From Candidatus Mediterraneibacter guildfordensis (lineage in GTDB: Bacteria; Bacillota; Clostridia; Lachnospirales; Lachnospiraceae): a DNA stretch of 64,000 bases. This document shows, piece by piece, positions 55,952-64,000 of this stretch. Under the pieces are notes generated by a model, which saw only the letters and a program-made list of their open reading frames with translations, ran no database searches and was not told the DNA's origin. Made by a program: the position numbers and the translations under genes. Every line of letters starts with the position of its first letter. Positions within the stretch are counted from its first letter, which is position 1. The DNA is taken from contig DXIS01000039.1 in the NCBI GenBank assembly GCA_019112735.1, positions 1-64,000 of the forward strand, in the 5' to 3' direction.

Positions 55952-58900
55952 TTGAAGAATAAGATCAAGCGTTTTGCCAAAGGTGATTTTCATATTCCCC
56001 AGCCGGAGATTATTTTTCCGCAGACTCGTATTATCATGCGGGTGGGAGAAGGAGAAAAGTACAGAGGGAGTTTTTCGCTCCAGAACCAGGGGGAAGGGAC
56101 GATCCGGGGAATTGTATATCCCTCTTCATACCGTGTACAGTGTGATGAGCAGGGGTTTGATGCGAATCCGGTCAATATTTATTATACATATGACGGAAGC
56201 GGGCTTGTGCCGGGGCATGTGGAGCACGGGAAGTTTACGATCGTATGCAATGGCGGCGAGTTCGACATTGCTTTTACGGCGATCATAGAGAAGCCCTATG
56301 TCATGACAAGCTACGGTAAAGTGCAGAGCCTGGATGATTTTAAAAAGCTTTCTTTCCGGGATTCGGCCGAGGCTGTGCGGCTGTTCCGGTCACGTGAATT
56401 CTATGAGATCCTGAAATATGAGGACAAGCGGATACAGGCCCTTTATGACAATATGCGCCGCTGGGAGCTGGATCAGCAGGCTCTGGAGGAATTCCTCGTC
56501 GGCTGCAAGCAGAAAGAGAAGATATTCCTGACGCTGGAGGAAGAGAGCAGGGCTTTCATGTCCCTGACAGAACCGCGGAAGGAAACTTTTGCGATCAAAA
56601 AGAACACCTGGGGATACCAGGAGATCGACGTGCGCACAGAGGGGGATTTCCTCTATGTTGAGCATACGCGGATCACGACGGAGGAGTTTATCGGCAATTC
56701 ATACCGTCTTGAATATTTCCTTGACACAGAAAAGCTTCACAGGGGCAGCAATTTCGGACGGGTGATCCTGGAGTCCCCGTATGAGACGCTGACCTATGAG
56801 GTAGTTGTCGAGAAGGATATCGTGCGCGATGAGGACCGGCGGGCGAATGACCGGGAATTCGCGGGTATTGTCAGAAATTATCTGAAATACGAGGGCGGAA
56901 AACTTACGCTTGAAGAGTGGACGGACGAAGCGGTGCGCCGGATCATGCATCTGCGGGACATGGACGGAAGCAATGAGTTCTACCTTCTTGCCCATGCGCA
57001 TATCTGTCTGATCGGCGGACGTACGGACGAGGCGAAAATGCTTCTTGAATCATACAATTACAACCGGTTCGCGATCGGAAAGGATGTGGAGCTCAGCTCC
57101 TATTATCTGTATCTGACGACATTCCTCTCCAGTGATTCAATCGGCCAGCGGAAGGTTGCCGAGGAGCTGTCAAAAACATTTATCAAGAATCCGGACAGCT
57201 GGAAGATCCTCTGCATGCTCGTGGATGTGGATTCGGAGTACAAGATCTACAGTGAGCGGCTCCATGCTCTGGAAAAACAGTTTTATGAAGAGAAATCCCA
57301 CAGCATCTGGTTCTATTTTCAGGCGTTCCGGTGCTACAGGGATAAGAGCTCTTCTCTGAAGAAGCTCGGTGAATTTGAGATCCGCGTTCTTCTTTTTGCG
57401 GTCAGACATAAGCTGATGACCCGGGAACTGGCGCTTTATACGGCCAACCTTGCCAGCCAGATGAAGTCATTTGATAAACATCTGTACAATGTGCTTGTAC
57501 AGTCGTACAACATGTATAATGAATCCATGATCCTGACGTCGATCTGTACGCTCCTTATAAAAGGGAACTGTATGGACAGCCGTTATTTTAAATGGTTCGA
57601 GAAAGCGGTCGAGGAAGAACTTAAGATCGCCCAGCTTTATGAGTATTATATGGGAACCGTGACGCCGTCCGCGTTCCAGAAACCGCTGCCGAGATCTGTA
57701 TACCTGTATTTTATGCACGGCAACAATCTGGATTATCATAAATGTGCGTTTTTATATTCCAATCTGATCACGTACGAGGATGAAGCGAGCGAGATCTATG
57801 CGCATTACAGAGATGAGATGGAAGCATTCGCATGGAACCAGCTGGACCGCCGGAATGTGGATGCGCAGCTTAGGATCATCTATAAGAGGTTTGTGGTAGA
57901 GTCTGCGATGAATCCGGAACGGATTAAAGCGCTTTATGATGTATGCCATGCATACTGGATCACGACCAAGGTGCCGGATATGAAGTTTATCCATGTGATC
58001 GCGGAAGATGGAACGATCACTCAGAAGGCGCCTTATACGGACAACGGGGCAAGAGTGTTCCTTTATGCCAAGACGGACCGTCTCGTATGGGAGGGTAAAG
58101 ACGGCAGACACTACACAGACTCGATCCCGTACGAGAGCAAGCGTCTCTTCTATGAGCTCCGTTACATGGATATGTGCAGGAAATATATCAACGGTCTCAG
58201 AAGGACACGGGAAGAGGAACAGACGCAGGAACTTACGCTTGAGACGGTTCATGAGAAAGGCGTGGAGAACTACGGCGAAGATGAGCTCCTGGGGCTGTGC
58301 AGCCGGACGATCCGTGAAAATAATTATGAGAATGACGATTTCCTTACCTATGTCTGCTTTAAGCTTTTTAAAGACGGACAGTATGATAAGGTGATCCTTA
58401 CATATCTGGCGAATTTCTACTGCGGGGCTACATCAGATATGAAGCTTCTGTGGAGAGAGGCCCGGGATTATGAGGTGCATACGCACAAGCTGGCGGAACG
58501 GATCCTGACCCAGATGCTTTTCTCGGAGGAGATTTTCCAGGAGGCGCAGATTTTTGAGCAGTATTATGCCGAAGGAGCGTATTTCCGCCTGCAGCAGGCG
58601 TATCTGACCTATGTCTCCCGGGAATATGTGGTAGAAGACCGGAAGATCGGGCGCAGCGTCATTGATATTATATGTAAAGAGTATGAAAAGGGCGAGGAGA
58701 CCGGCGATATCTGCAAGATCGCCGTGCTGAAATACTATGCGGACAGAGAGTATGGCGCCCAGACAAGGAAAACACTGAAGAAATTTCTCCAGGAGCTGTG
58801 CGGCAGACAGATTTATTTCCCGTTCTTCCTTTCTTATGAAAAAGAATGGCTGATCGAGCTGCAGCTGTGGGATAAGACGCTGATCGAATACAAAGGTCAG

Positions 58901-59245
58901 AAAGGCAGCAGGGTTATGCTGTATTACCAGCTCCAGAAAGGCGGAGACGAGGGAACGGATTACTCAACGGAGATCCTGACCCCGATGTATGAGAATCTTT
59001 ACGTGAAGAAGTTTGTCCTTTTTGCAAACGAAAGACTCAGATACTATTTTAAAGAAACAATAGACGGCAATTCATATCGCAGCGAGAAGGAAACCTGTGT
59101 GCGGGAAACAGAACATGGCGAACAGGGAAGATATGGACGTCTGAATGATATCCTGACAGAGAGTGACAAGATCGAGCGCCGGAAGAAGATGCAGGCGTAT
59201 GCGCTTGAAGATGCGGTGGCGGCTCATATGTTCGCACAGGAGTAA
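55952..59245 (+). CDS. Large cytoplasmic scaffold protein, DUF5717-type
   Basis: 1097 residues, no signal peptide or membrane helix. I place it in DUF5717 from memory; the function is not known. Reading the sequence: residues ~20-115 look like an Ig-type beta-sandwich (GSFSLQNQGEGTIRGIVY, FDIAFTAIIEKPYV), ~205-290 a second one (YEVVVEKD end), then mostly alpha-helical sequence to ~990 with the alternating pattern of a solenoid repeat, interrupted by a beta insert at ~680-730 (VIAEDGTITQKAPYTDNGA), and a beta-rich C-terminal part. TTG 55952 follows AGGTGA at 5 bases; GTG 55943 is the alternative. First gene of a three-gene operon; next starts 15 bases later. Confidence 0.72.
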   Translation: MKNKIKRFAKGDFHIPQPEIIFPQTRIIMRVGEGEKYRGSFSLQNQGEGTIRGIVYPSSYRVQCDEQGFDANPVNIYYTYDGSGLVPGHVEHGKFTIVCNGGEFDIAFTAIIEKPYVMTSYGKVQSLDDFKKLSFRDSAEAVRLFRSREFYEILKYEDKRIQALYDNMRRWELDQQALEEFLVGCKQKEKIFLTLEEESRAFMSLTEPRKETFAIKKNTWGYQEIDVRTEGDFLYVEHTRITTEEFIGNSYRLEYFLDTEKLHRGSNFGRVILESPYETLTYEVVVEKDIVRDEDRRANDREFAGIVRNYLKYEGGKLTLEEWTDEAVRRIMHLRDMDGSNEFYLLAHAHICLIGGRTDEAKMLLESYNYNRFAIGKDVELSSYYLYLTTFLSSDSIGQRKVAEELSKTFIKNPDSWKILCMLVDVDSEYKIYSERLHALEKQFYEEKSHSIWFYFQAFRCYRDKSSSLKKLGEFEIRVLLFAVRHKLMTRELALYTANLASQMKSFDKHLYNVLVQSYNMYNESMILTSICTLLIKGNCMDSRYFKWFEKAVEEELKIAQLYEYYMGTVTPSAFQKPLPRSVYLYFMHGNNLDYHKCAFLYSNLITYEDEASEIYAHYRDEMEAFAWNQLDRRNVDAQLRIIYKRFVVESAMNPERIKALYDVCHAYWITTKVPDMKFIHVIAEDGTITQKAPYTDNGARVFLYAKTDRLVWEGKDGRHYTDSIPYESKRLFYELRYMDMCRKYINGLRRTREEEQTQELTLETVHEKGVENYGEDELLGLCSRTIRENNYENDDFLTYVCFKLFKDGQYDKVILTYLANFYCGATSDMKLLWREARDYEVHTHKLAERILTQMLFSEEIFQEAQIFEQYYAEGAYFRLQQAYLTYVSREYVVEDRKIGRSVIDIICKEYEKGEETGDICKIAVLKYYADREYGAQTRKTLKKFLQELCGRQIYFPFFLSYEKEWLIELQLWDKTLIEYKGQKGSRVMLYYQLQKGGDEGTDYSTEILTPMYENLYVKKFVLFANERLRYYFKETIDGNSYRSEKETCVRETEHGEQGRYGRLNDILTESDKIERRKKMQAYALEDAVAAHMFAQE

Positions 59246-59260
59246 GGAGGTTGTTTTTTC

Positions 59261-60544
59261 ATGGGACAGGGCAGTATTATAGGCTATGAAATAAATGAAA
59301 AGACATGTCAGATCAGTTTTTATAATGAACAGCAGATGGAGCCGGATACACTGGAGGTGGATGCGGATAACTTCCAGATCCCGCTTATCATCGGGAAACT
59401 GCGCGATACATGGGCGTACGGAAAAGAGGCGAAGCGTCTTGGCTCGATAAAAGAGGGATTTACCGTGACGCGTCTGCTGAGCAAAAGCCTGGCGGGCGAG
59501 CGCATTGAATTCGGGGAGGAGACATATGACGCGGAGTGGCTTCTGTCACAGTTTATCAGGATGTCCCTTCAGTCCTTTCAGGAAATCGACGGCATCGTCT
59601 TTACCGTACCGGTTTTATCAGAGAAACTGGCACAGATGCTCCGCGGGATCGCGGTAGGGATGAATATTGATAAGAGACATATTTTCATCCAGGATTATAA
59701 AGAGAGCTTTTGTAATTACCTGTTTTACCAGCCCAAAGAACTCTGGCAGTATGACGCGGCGCTGTTCTGCTGCGACCGCAATGAGATCAGAGCGTACATG
59801 CTGCGCAGGCTGAAGCCGGGGCTGGGCGGCGGAAAGACGACTTTTGTGACGGTGGATGAAGTGGCGAGCGCGCATATGAAAGAGCTTGCAATGGTCTATC
59901 CGGTCCTCAATGAGGACAAGGCAAAAGAAGCGGATGCCATGTTCAGCAGGTTTATCGAAAGCGTATTTGACAAGAGGATCGTATCTGCGGTATTTCTCAC
60001 CGGTGAAGGATTTGAAAACAACTGGTATCCTAGGTCGCTCCGCGTACTCTGCAACGGCCGGAGGGCCTTTATCGGGAACAATCTGTACAGCAAGGGCGCA
60101 TGCTACACAGCCTACAGAAAGCTGTACATGCATATTGAAAATCCGGTCTATCTTTCCGAGGGCAAGCTGACCGATCAGATCACGGTCAATATGCGGGTGG
60201 ACGGACAGGAGATGTGGTATCCGATCGTGTCGTGGGGGGCGCACTGGTATGAGTCAAACAATCAGTGGGAAGTGCTCTGCGAGGATACGAAAGATATTGA
60301 ACTGCATATCGAATCTCTGATCCAGGGAAATGTCAGGACGGAGAAGATTTCTCTTGCGAATTTCCCAAGACGGTCCGAGTATTCAATGAGACTGCAGCTG
60401 GAGACCCAGTTCCTTGATGAAAAAACATGCAGGATCACGGTCCGCGACGCCGGGTTCGGAGATTTCTTCCCGTCAACAGATTCGCAGGCGGAGAAGACGA
60501 TACATTTAGGAGGAAATGATGGGAAATTTAGTTCTTTGTCATGA
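59261..60544 (+). CDS. Hsp70/actin-fold-like protein lacking phosphate loops, DUF5716-type
   Basis: 427 residues, cytoplasmic. Segments follow an Hsp70 nucleotide-binding domain in order: IGYEINEKT (7-15, phosphate 1 position, but no DxGTT), a PLIIGKLRDTWAYGKEAKR stretch (like the Hsp70 PS.VAF..VG.AK region), IVFTVPVLSEKLAQML (~111, like VTVPAYF), HIFIQDYKESFCNYLF (~148, like the NEPTAAALAY segment), YDAALFCCDRNEI (~163, phosphate 2 position without DLGGGT), VFLTGEGF (~245, like LVGGxxR) and IGNNLYSKGA (~270). A separate C-terminal domain follows to 427. DUF5716 is from memory. So probably an Hsp70 relative that binds nucleotide weakly or not at all. RBS AGGAGG at 10 bases. Confidence 0.7.
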   Translation: MGQGSIIGYEINEKTCQISFYNEQQMEPDTLEVDADNFQIPLIIGKLRDTWAYGKEAKRLGSIKEGFTVTRLLSKSLAGERIEFGEETYDAEWLLSQFIRMSLQSFQEIDGIVFTVPVLSEKLAQMLRGIAVGMNIDKRHIFIQDYKESFCNYLFYQPKELWQYDAALFCCDRNEIRAYMLRRLKPGLGGGKTTFVTVDEVASAHMKELAMVYPVLNEDKAKEADAMFSRFIESVFDKRIVSAVFLTGEGFENNWYPRSLRVLCNGRRAFIGNNLYSKGACYTAYRKLYMHIENPVYLSEGKLTDQITVNMRVDGQEMWYPIVSWGAHWYESNNQWEVLCEDTKDIELHIESLIQGNVRTEKISLANFPRRSEYSMRLQLETQFLDEKTCRITVRDAGFGDFFPSTDSQAEKTIHLGGNDGKFSSLS

Positions 60545-61286
60545 CAGACGCGCAGTACATCCTTTTGAGATCACAAGAATACACTGCCGGATCTATACAA
60601 TTGAAGAATTGTGTTATTACCTCTGCAATAATCTGTACCTGATCGATTATACGATCATGAATGAACAGTTGTGCGGCTGGCTGGAAGAGGAACTGGGGAT
60701 GGACCGCCTTGCTTCAGAACTCCGGGATCTGCTCCGTCTCAGAGGATCGGTGGAGAAATTCGTCATTACGATACTGAAGGCGTCCAGGATCTATAAAGAG
60801 CAGGAAATGATCCGCATCCAGAATGTACTGGAACATCTCAAAAACCAGAAAGATATCGAGCGTCAGAAATATAAAGGCGACAATCTTCTGGAAAGCGGTG
60901 AGGTGGAAGAGGCGATCCTGGTGTATCAGGCCATCCTCAACCAGGAAAAGGATGAATCCGTCGATAATAAATTCTACGGCGGCGTATATGCAGGACTTGG
61001 CGCCGGATACGGCAGGCTGTTCCTCTATCAGGAGGCGGCCCGTATGTATGACCGGGCTTATCAGCTCACCGGCGATAAATCGCTTATAAAACCGTATCTG
61101 TACGCGTCCTATAAATATATGTCCCTTGAGGAATACCATATCCTGATCACCAAGCAGGACGAATATATGGAGATCAATGCCCAGATGCGGCGGGAGATCG
61201 ATGAGATCAAAAAGGAGCTTCCGGATGAGACAGGACCGGAATATCTGGAGAAATGGAAACGCCAGCACCGGAGGAACCACTCCTGA
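60519..61286 (+). CDS. TPR-containing protein, third gene of the operon
   Basis: 255 residues, cytoplasmic. N-terminal ~100 residues unclassified (starts MGNLVLCHDRRAVHPFEITR); residues ~105-190 read as two TPR units (GDNLLESGEVEEAILVYQAIL and YGRLFLYQEAARMYDRAYQL), then a basic helix. TPR domains commonly bind Hsp70 tails or scaffold complexes. ATG 60519 has AGGAGG at 5 bases; its start lies 26 bases inside the preceding gene, so translation is coupled to the DUF5716 protein. No known family recalled for the full protein. Confidence 0.75.
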   Translation: MGNLVLCHDRRAVHPFEITRIHCRIYTIEELCYYLCNNLYLIDYTIMNEQLCGWLEEELGMDRLASELRDLLRLRGSVEKFVITILKASRIYKEQEMIRIQNVLEHLKNQKDIERQKYKGDNLLESGEVEEAILVYQAILNQEKDESVDNKFYGGVYAGLGAGYGRLFLYQEAARMYDRAYQLTGDKSLIKPYLYASYKYMSLEEYHILITKQDEYMEINAQMRREIDEIKKELPDETGPEYLEKWKRQHRRNHS

Positions 61287-61328
61287 TCCCCGTGTAAAGT
61301 CAGAGCGGAAGGAAAATGCAAAGAAACG

Positions 61329-61378
61329 CCCTCTGTCAGGACCTACGTTGTAAAACTAAGGTTTGACAGGGGGATTTT
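61329..61378 (+). terminator. Terminator of the DUF operon, overlapping the next promoter
   Basis: CCCTCTGTCA pairs with TGACAGGGGG (one G-U), with ACCT/AGGT below the loop, followed by ATTTT. The 3' arm includes the TTGACA of the following promoter. Confidence 0.6.
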
Positions 61379-61391
61379 CATGTGATAGAAT
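61363..61391 (+). promoter_or_regulatory. Promoter of the amino-acid ABC importer
   Basis: TTGACA (61363-61368), exactly 17 bases, TAGAAT (61386-61391); strong sigma-A consensus. Confidence 0.85.
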
Positions 61392-61472
61392 ACAACAGTA
61401 ACTTTACTGTGGTACAGTGACTCATTGGTAAAGAAAAAAAGCGGGCCGGTCAGTCCGGTGATGGAGGTTATT

Positions 61473-62273
61473 ATGAAGAAGAGAGTATTAAGTGTGCTGC
61501 TCTGCACAGCAATGGCAGTTTCTATGCTTGCGGGATGCGGCGGTTCAGACAATGGCGGTGAGAGTGAGAGCGACAAGGCATACGTAGAGGACAAAGGGAC
61601 ACTTGTCGTGGGCATCACGAATTTTGAACCGATGGATTATAAAGATGAGAGCGGCGAGTGGGTCGGCTTTGATGCGGACCTGGCAAAAGCATTTGCGGAA
61701 AGCCTTGGCGTCGAGGCGGAATTCGTTGAGATCGACTGGGACAACAAGATCATGGAACTGGATGGCAAGACCATTGACTGTGTATGGAACGGTATGACGC
61801 TGACAGAAGAAGTGACAAGTTCCATGGACTGTACGGATGCATATCTGACGAATGCACAGGTCGTGGTCGTTCCTTCAGATGTGGCGGACCAGTATCAGGA
61901 TGAAGAGAGCCTTGCGGATCTGAATTTTGCGGCTGAGGCGGGAAGCGCCGGAGAGGCTGAGCTGGAGGCGAGAGAACTGAATGTGACGCCGGTAACGGCT
62001 CAGGCGGACGCCCTGATGGAAGTGGCGGCAGGTACATCTGACGCGGCGGTGATCGACCTTCTGATGGCGGCAGCCATGATCGGTGAGGGGACAAGCTACG
62101 CGGATCTTACATATACGGTACACCTGAACAACGAGGAGTACGGTGTGGGCTTCAGACAGGGTTCGGACCTGACGGCAGCGCTCAATGATTTCTTTGCGGC
62201 ATGCTACGAGGACGGCACCATGCAGGAGATCGCCGAGACCTACGGCGTGCAGGCTGCGCTGATCGCAGAATAG
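61473..62273 (+). CDS. Amino-acid ABC transporter substrate-binding lipoprotein
   Basis: 266 residues. Lipoprotein signal with LAGC lipobox (Cys22), then a type II periplasmic-binding fold: LVVGITNFEPMDYKDESGEWVGFDADLAKAF is its typical opening (seen at ~40-70), IDCVWNGMTLTEE, and a C-terminal lobe ending GTMQEIAETYGV. Cluster 3-type polar amino acid binders have this pattern; the exact amino acid is not clear. ATG 61473 follows ATGGAGG. First of three importer genes. Confidence 0.9.
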   Translation: MKKRVLSVLLCTAMAVSMLAGCGGSDNGGESESDKAYVEDKGTLVVGITNFEPMDYKDESGEWVGFDADLAKAFAESLGVEAEFVEIDWDNKIMELDGKTIDCVWNGMTLTEEVTSSMDCTDAYLTNAQVVVVPSDVADQYQDEESLADLNFAAEAGSAGEAELEARELNVTPVTAQADALMEVAAGTSDAAVIDLLMAAAMIGEGTSYADLTYTVHLNNEEYGVGFRQGSDLTAALNDFFAACYEDGTMQEIAETYGVQAALIAE

Positions 62274-62306
62274 AAAAGACCATAATAAGACGGACGGAGA
62301 TAAGTC

Positions 62307-62987
62307 ATGACATTTTCAGAACAGTTCCCCATTGTTGTGGGGGCGCTGAACACCGGTTTTTTACAGACCTTAAAATTGTTTTTTGTTACGCTTCTGGGGG
62401 CGATCCCGCTGGGCCTGATCATTTCTTTCGGATCCATGTCCCGGTTCAGACCCCTCAGCTATTTTACAAAGATCATCGTGTGGATCATCAGAGGTACGCC
62501 CCTGATGATCCAGCTTTTGATCATTTATTTTATGCCGGGCCTTATGGGACGGAATATCTGGGGCGGCGGCGAGAGCGGAAGATTTCTTGCGGCGGCGGTC
62601 GCATTTATCTTTAACTACTCCTGCTATTTTTCCGAGATCTACAGAGGCGGCATCCAGGGCGTGCCGAAAGGACAGGAAGAGGCGGGCCTGGTGCTGGGTA
62701 TGACGAAGAGCCAGATCTTCTTCAAGATCAAACTGCTCCAGATGATCAAGCGGATTGTTCCGCCCATGTCAAACGAGATCATCACGCTGGTAAAGGATAC
62801 CTCCCTTTCCCGCATCATCGCGCTCCAGGAGATCATCTGGGCGGGCCAGTCTTTCATGAAAGGCAACATGGGGATCGCAGGCGTGATCTGGCCGCTGTTC
62901 TTTACGGCGGTATACTATCTGATCTTTAACGGCATCCTGACCGTCCTTCTGGGGCGTCTGGAGAGAAAACTGGAGTATTTCAGATAG
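62307..62987 (+). CDS. Amino-acid ABC transporter permease
   Basis: 226 residues, five predicted membrane helices, HisM/GlnP-type. The EAA loop is visible as GVPKGQEEAGLVLGMTKSQIF. Also RGTPLMIQLLIIYF, a family hallmark (usually RGTPLLVQ). Forms a homodimer with the ATPase encoded next. RBS ACGGAG is upstream; 33 bases after the binding-protein gene. Confidence 0.93.
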   Translation: MTFSEQFPIVVGALNTGFLQTLKLFFVTLLGAIPLGLIISFGSMSRFRPLSYFTKIIVWIIRGTPLMIQLLIIYFMPGLMGRNIWGGGESGRFLAAAVAFIFNYSCYFSEIYRGGIQGVPKGQEEAGLVLGMTKSQIFFKIKLLQMIKRIVPPMSNEIITLVKDTSLSRIIALQEIIWAGQSFMKGNMGIAGVIWPLFFTAVYYLIFNGILTVLLGRLERKLEYFR

Positions 62988-62999
62988 GAGGACGGCATA

Positions 63000-63785
63000 A
63001 TGGCAATACTGGAAGTACAGCATGTAAGCAAAAGTTTTGGAAATACAGAGGTGCTGAAGGATATCAGCTTCTCACTGGAGAAGGGGAAAGTCCTTTCTCT
63101 GATTGGTTCATCGGGAAGCGGCAAGACTACGCTGCTGCGGTGCCTGAATTTTCTGGAGCAGCCCGACGGCGGTGTGATCCGTGTAAACGGGGAGACGCTT
63201 TTTGATGCGGATGATCCGGGGACGAAGCAGGAGGGCGAGATCCGGAAGAAAAGGCTGCATTTCGGCCTTGTATTTCAGTCATTCAACCTGTTCCCGCAGT
63301 ATACGGCGCTGCAGAATGTAATGCTGGCAAAGGAACTGCTGGAAAAGGAAAAACCGGATTATAAGTCCAGAAAAAAAGAGATCCATGACCAGATCGAACA
63401 GGAGGCGAAACGTCTGCTGGATCAGATGGGGCTTTCAGACCGGATCAATAATTATCCTCATCAGCTCTCGGGCGGGCAGTGTCAGCGTGTGGCCATCGCA
63501 CGGGCGCTGGCGCTGAGTCCGGACATTCTCTGCTTTGATGAGCCTACATCGGCGCTGGACCCGGAACTGACGGGCGAGGTGCTCCGGGTGATCAAGGAAC
63601 TGGCGGATGAGGAGACAACAATGGTGATCGTCACCCATGAGATGGCGTTCGCCCGGGATGTTTCCAGCCAGGTCATCTTCATGGACGACGGACGGATCCT
63701 GGAGAGCGGCACGCCGGAGGATGTGTTCGGGCATCCGAAGGAGGAGCGTACCAGACAGTTTCTGTCCCGGTATACAAACGGATAG
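63000..63785 (+). CDS. Amino-acid ABC transporter ATP-binding protein
   Basis: 261 residues. Walker [22 protein letters not shown]-loop [10 protein letters not shown], signature [17 protein letters not shown], Walker [15 protein letters not shown] and the switch His region [12 protein letters not shown] match the HisP/GlnQ family. A short insert ([21 protein letters not shown]) precedes the signature. ATG 63000 follows AGGAGG at 8 bases. Completes the importer operon. Confidence 0.94.
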   Translation: MAILEVQHVSKSFGNTEVLKDISFSLEKGKVLSLIGSSGSGKTTLLRCLNFLEQPDGGVIRVNGETLFDADDPGTKQEGEIRKKRLHFGLVFQSFNLFPQYTALQNVMLAKELLEKEKPDYKSRKKEIHDQIEQEAKRLLDQMGLSDRINNYPHQLSGGQCQRVAIARALALSPDILCFDEPTSALDPELTGEVLRVIKELADEETTMVIVTHEMAFARDVSSQVIFMDDGRILESGTPEDVFGHPKEERTRQFLSRYTNG

Positions 63786-63801
63786 GATCACGGATGAGAA
63801 G

Positions 63802-63835
63802 AGGCAGACGGAAGATGTTGATTTTCCGTCTGCCT
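63802..63835 (+). terminator. Hairpin after the importer operon
   Basis: AGGCAGACGGAA pairs perfectly with TTCCGTCTGCCT; only TTA follows, so it is a weak intrinsic terminator, and it overlaps the next promoter. Confidence 0.6.
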
Positions 63836-63846
63836 TATATTATAAT
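63818..63846 (+). promoter_or_regulatory. purB promoter
   Basis: TTGATT (63818-63823), 17 bases, TATAAT (63841-63846). The -35 sits in the loop of the preceding hairpin. Confidence 0.7.
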
Positions 63847-63924
63847 CGAATTTGCACAATGAGAAGAGCAAGGATGCCGGACGGGATGCCGATCCGGAGA
63901 ATTCAGAAAAGGAGATAAAGGATT

Positions 63925-64000
63925 ATGTCAAATGACCGCTATGTAAGCCCGCTCTCAGAGCGCTATGCGAGCAAAGAGATGCAGTACATTTTTTCACCGG
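63925..64000 (+). CDS. purB: Adenylosuccinate lyase, N-terminal fragment (cut by window end)
   Basis: 25 residues visible, starting MSNDRYVSPLSERYASKEMQ, which matches the start of clostridial PurB. The enzyme splits adenylosuccinate and SAICAR in purine synthesis. RBS AGGAGATAAAGG is upstream of ATG 63925. Call rests on the short N-terminus only. Confidence 0.8.
   Translation, partial: MSNDRYVSPLSERYASKEMQYIFSP

Overview
The window reads as a chromosomal segment of a spore-forming, anaerobic Firmicute, most likely a Lachnospiraceae (Clostridia) gut bacterium. The basis is the content: cotJABC spore-coat operon, spoIIGA-sigE, a division/cell-wall (dcw) cluster carrying both a vegetative and a SpoVD-like PBP, HPr kinase, class III fructose-bisphosphatase, and the DUF5717/DUF5716 gene pair that I recall from Lachnospiraceae annotations. 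Nothing looks like a prophage, insertion sequence or CRISPR array.

Layout. 1-1.96 kb: AT-rich end of a surface-polymer locus (YfhO-like fragment, GtrA) and a gene-poor decayed-looking stretch. 2-5 kb: an LCP cell-wall-polymer ligase and a cohesin-domain membrane protein, both with very acidic Tyr/Asp/Glu tails. 5-6.2 kb (minus): cotJA-cotJB-cotJC. 6.3 kb: tRNA-Pro(GGG). 6.5-9.8 kb: asnB and an FtsW/RodA-family protein with a basic N-terminal extension. 10-11.1 kb: degV and a small membrane protein. 11.3-22.8 kb: dcw cluster mraZ-rsmH-ftsL-ftsI-spoVD-mraY-murD-spoVE-divIB-ftsZ, headed by a promoter embedded in six 10-bp MraZ-type repeats and lacking murG, murE and murF. 22.9-24.5 kb: spoIIGA-sigE behind a long-spacer Spo0A-type promoter. 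24.5-30.7 kb: ABC exporter, dus, pyrG with a leader hairpin, DUF1846 protein. 30.8-36.8 kb: ftsH, uvrC-hprK-glk. 36.8-43 kb: PBP1A with a Gly-rich tail, yigZ, hpf, typA. 43-55 kb: a tandem OB-fold protein, dapB-fbp-sigma factor, a small repeat lipoprotein, a eukaryotic-type hisA, secA, prfB with its programmed frameshift, hom and an ApgM-like putative homoserine kinase, then a ~220-bp inverted-repeat element. 55.3-61.3 kb: an acetyltransferase and a three-gene operon of unknown function. 61.4-64 kb: an amino-acid ABC importer and the start of purB.

The strongest candidate for an undescribed system is the three-gene operon at 55.95-61.29 kb: a 1097-residue cytoplasmic scaffold (predicted beta-sandwiches followed by a long helical repeat), a protein that follows the order of an Hsp70/actin ATPase domain but lacks its phosphate-binding loops, and a TPR protein whose start overlaps the preceding gene. 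Other points of interest are shared acidic Tyr/Asp/Glu tails on three envelope proteins, a KTG-to-KTA change in the SpoVD-like PBP, a terminator hairpin that also holds the spoVD ribosome-binding site, a perfect inverted repeat in the ftsZ leader, and several promoters built into upstream terminators.

All calls come from reading the sequence and translated proteins; no database search was run, so family names rest on recognisable motifs and memory.
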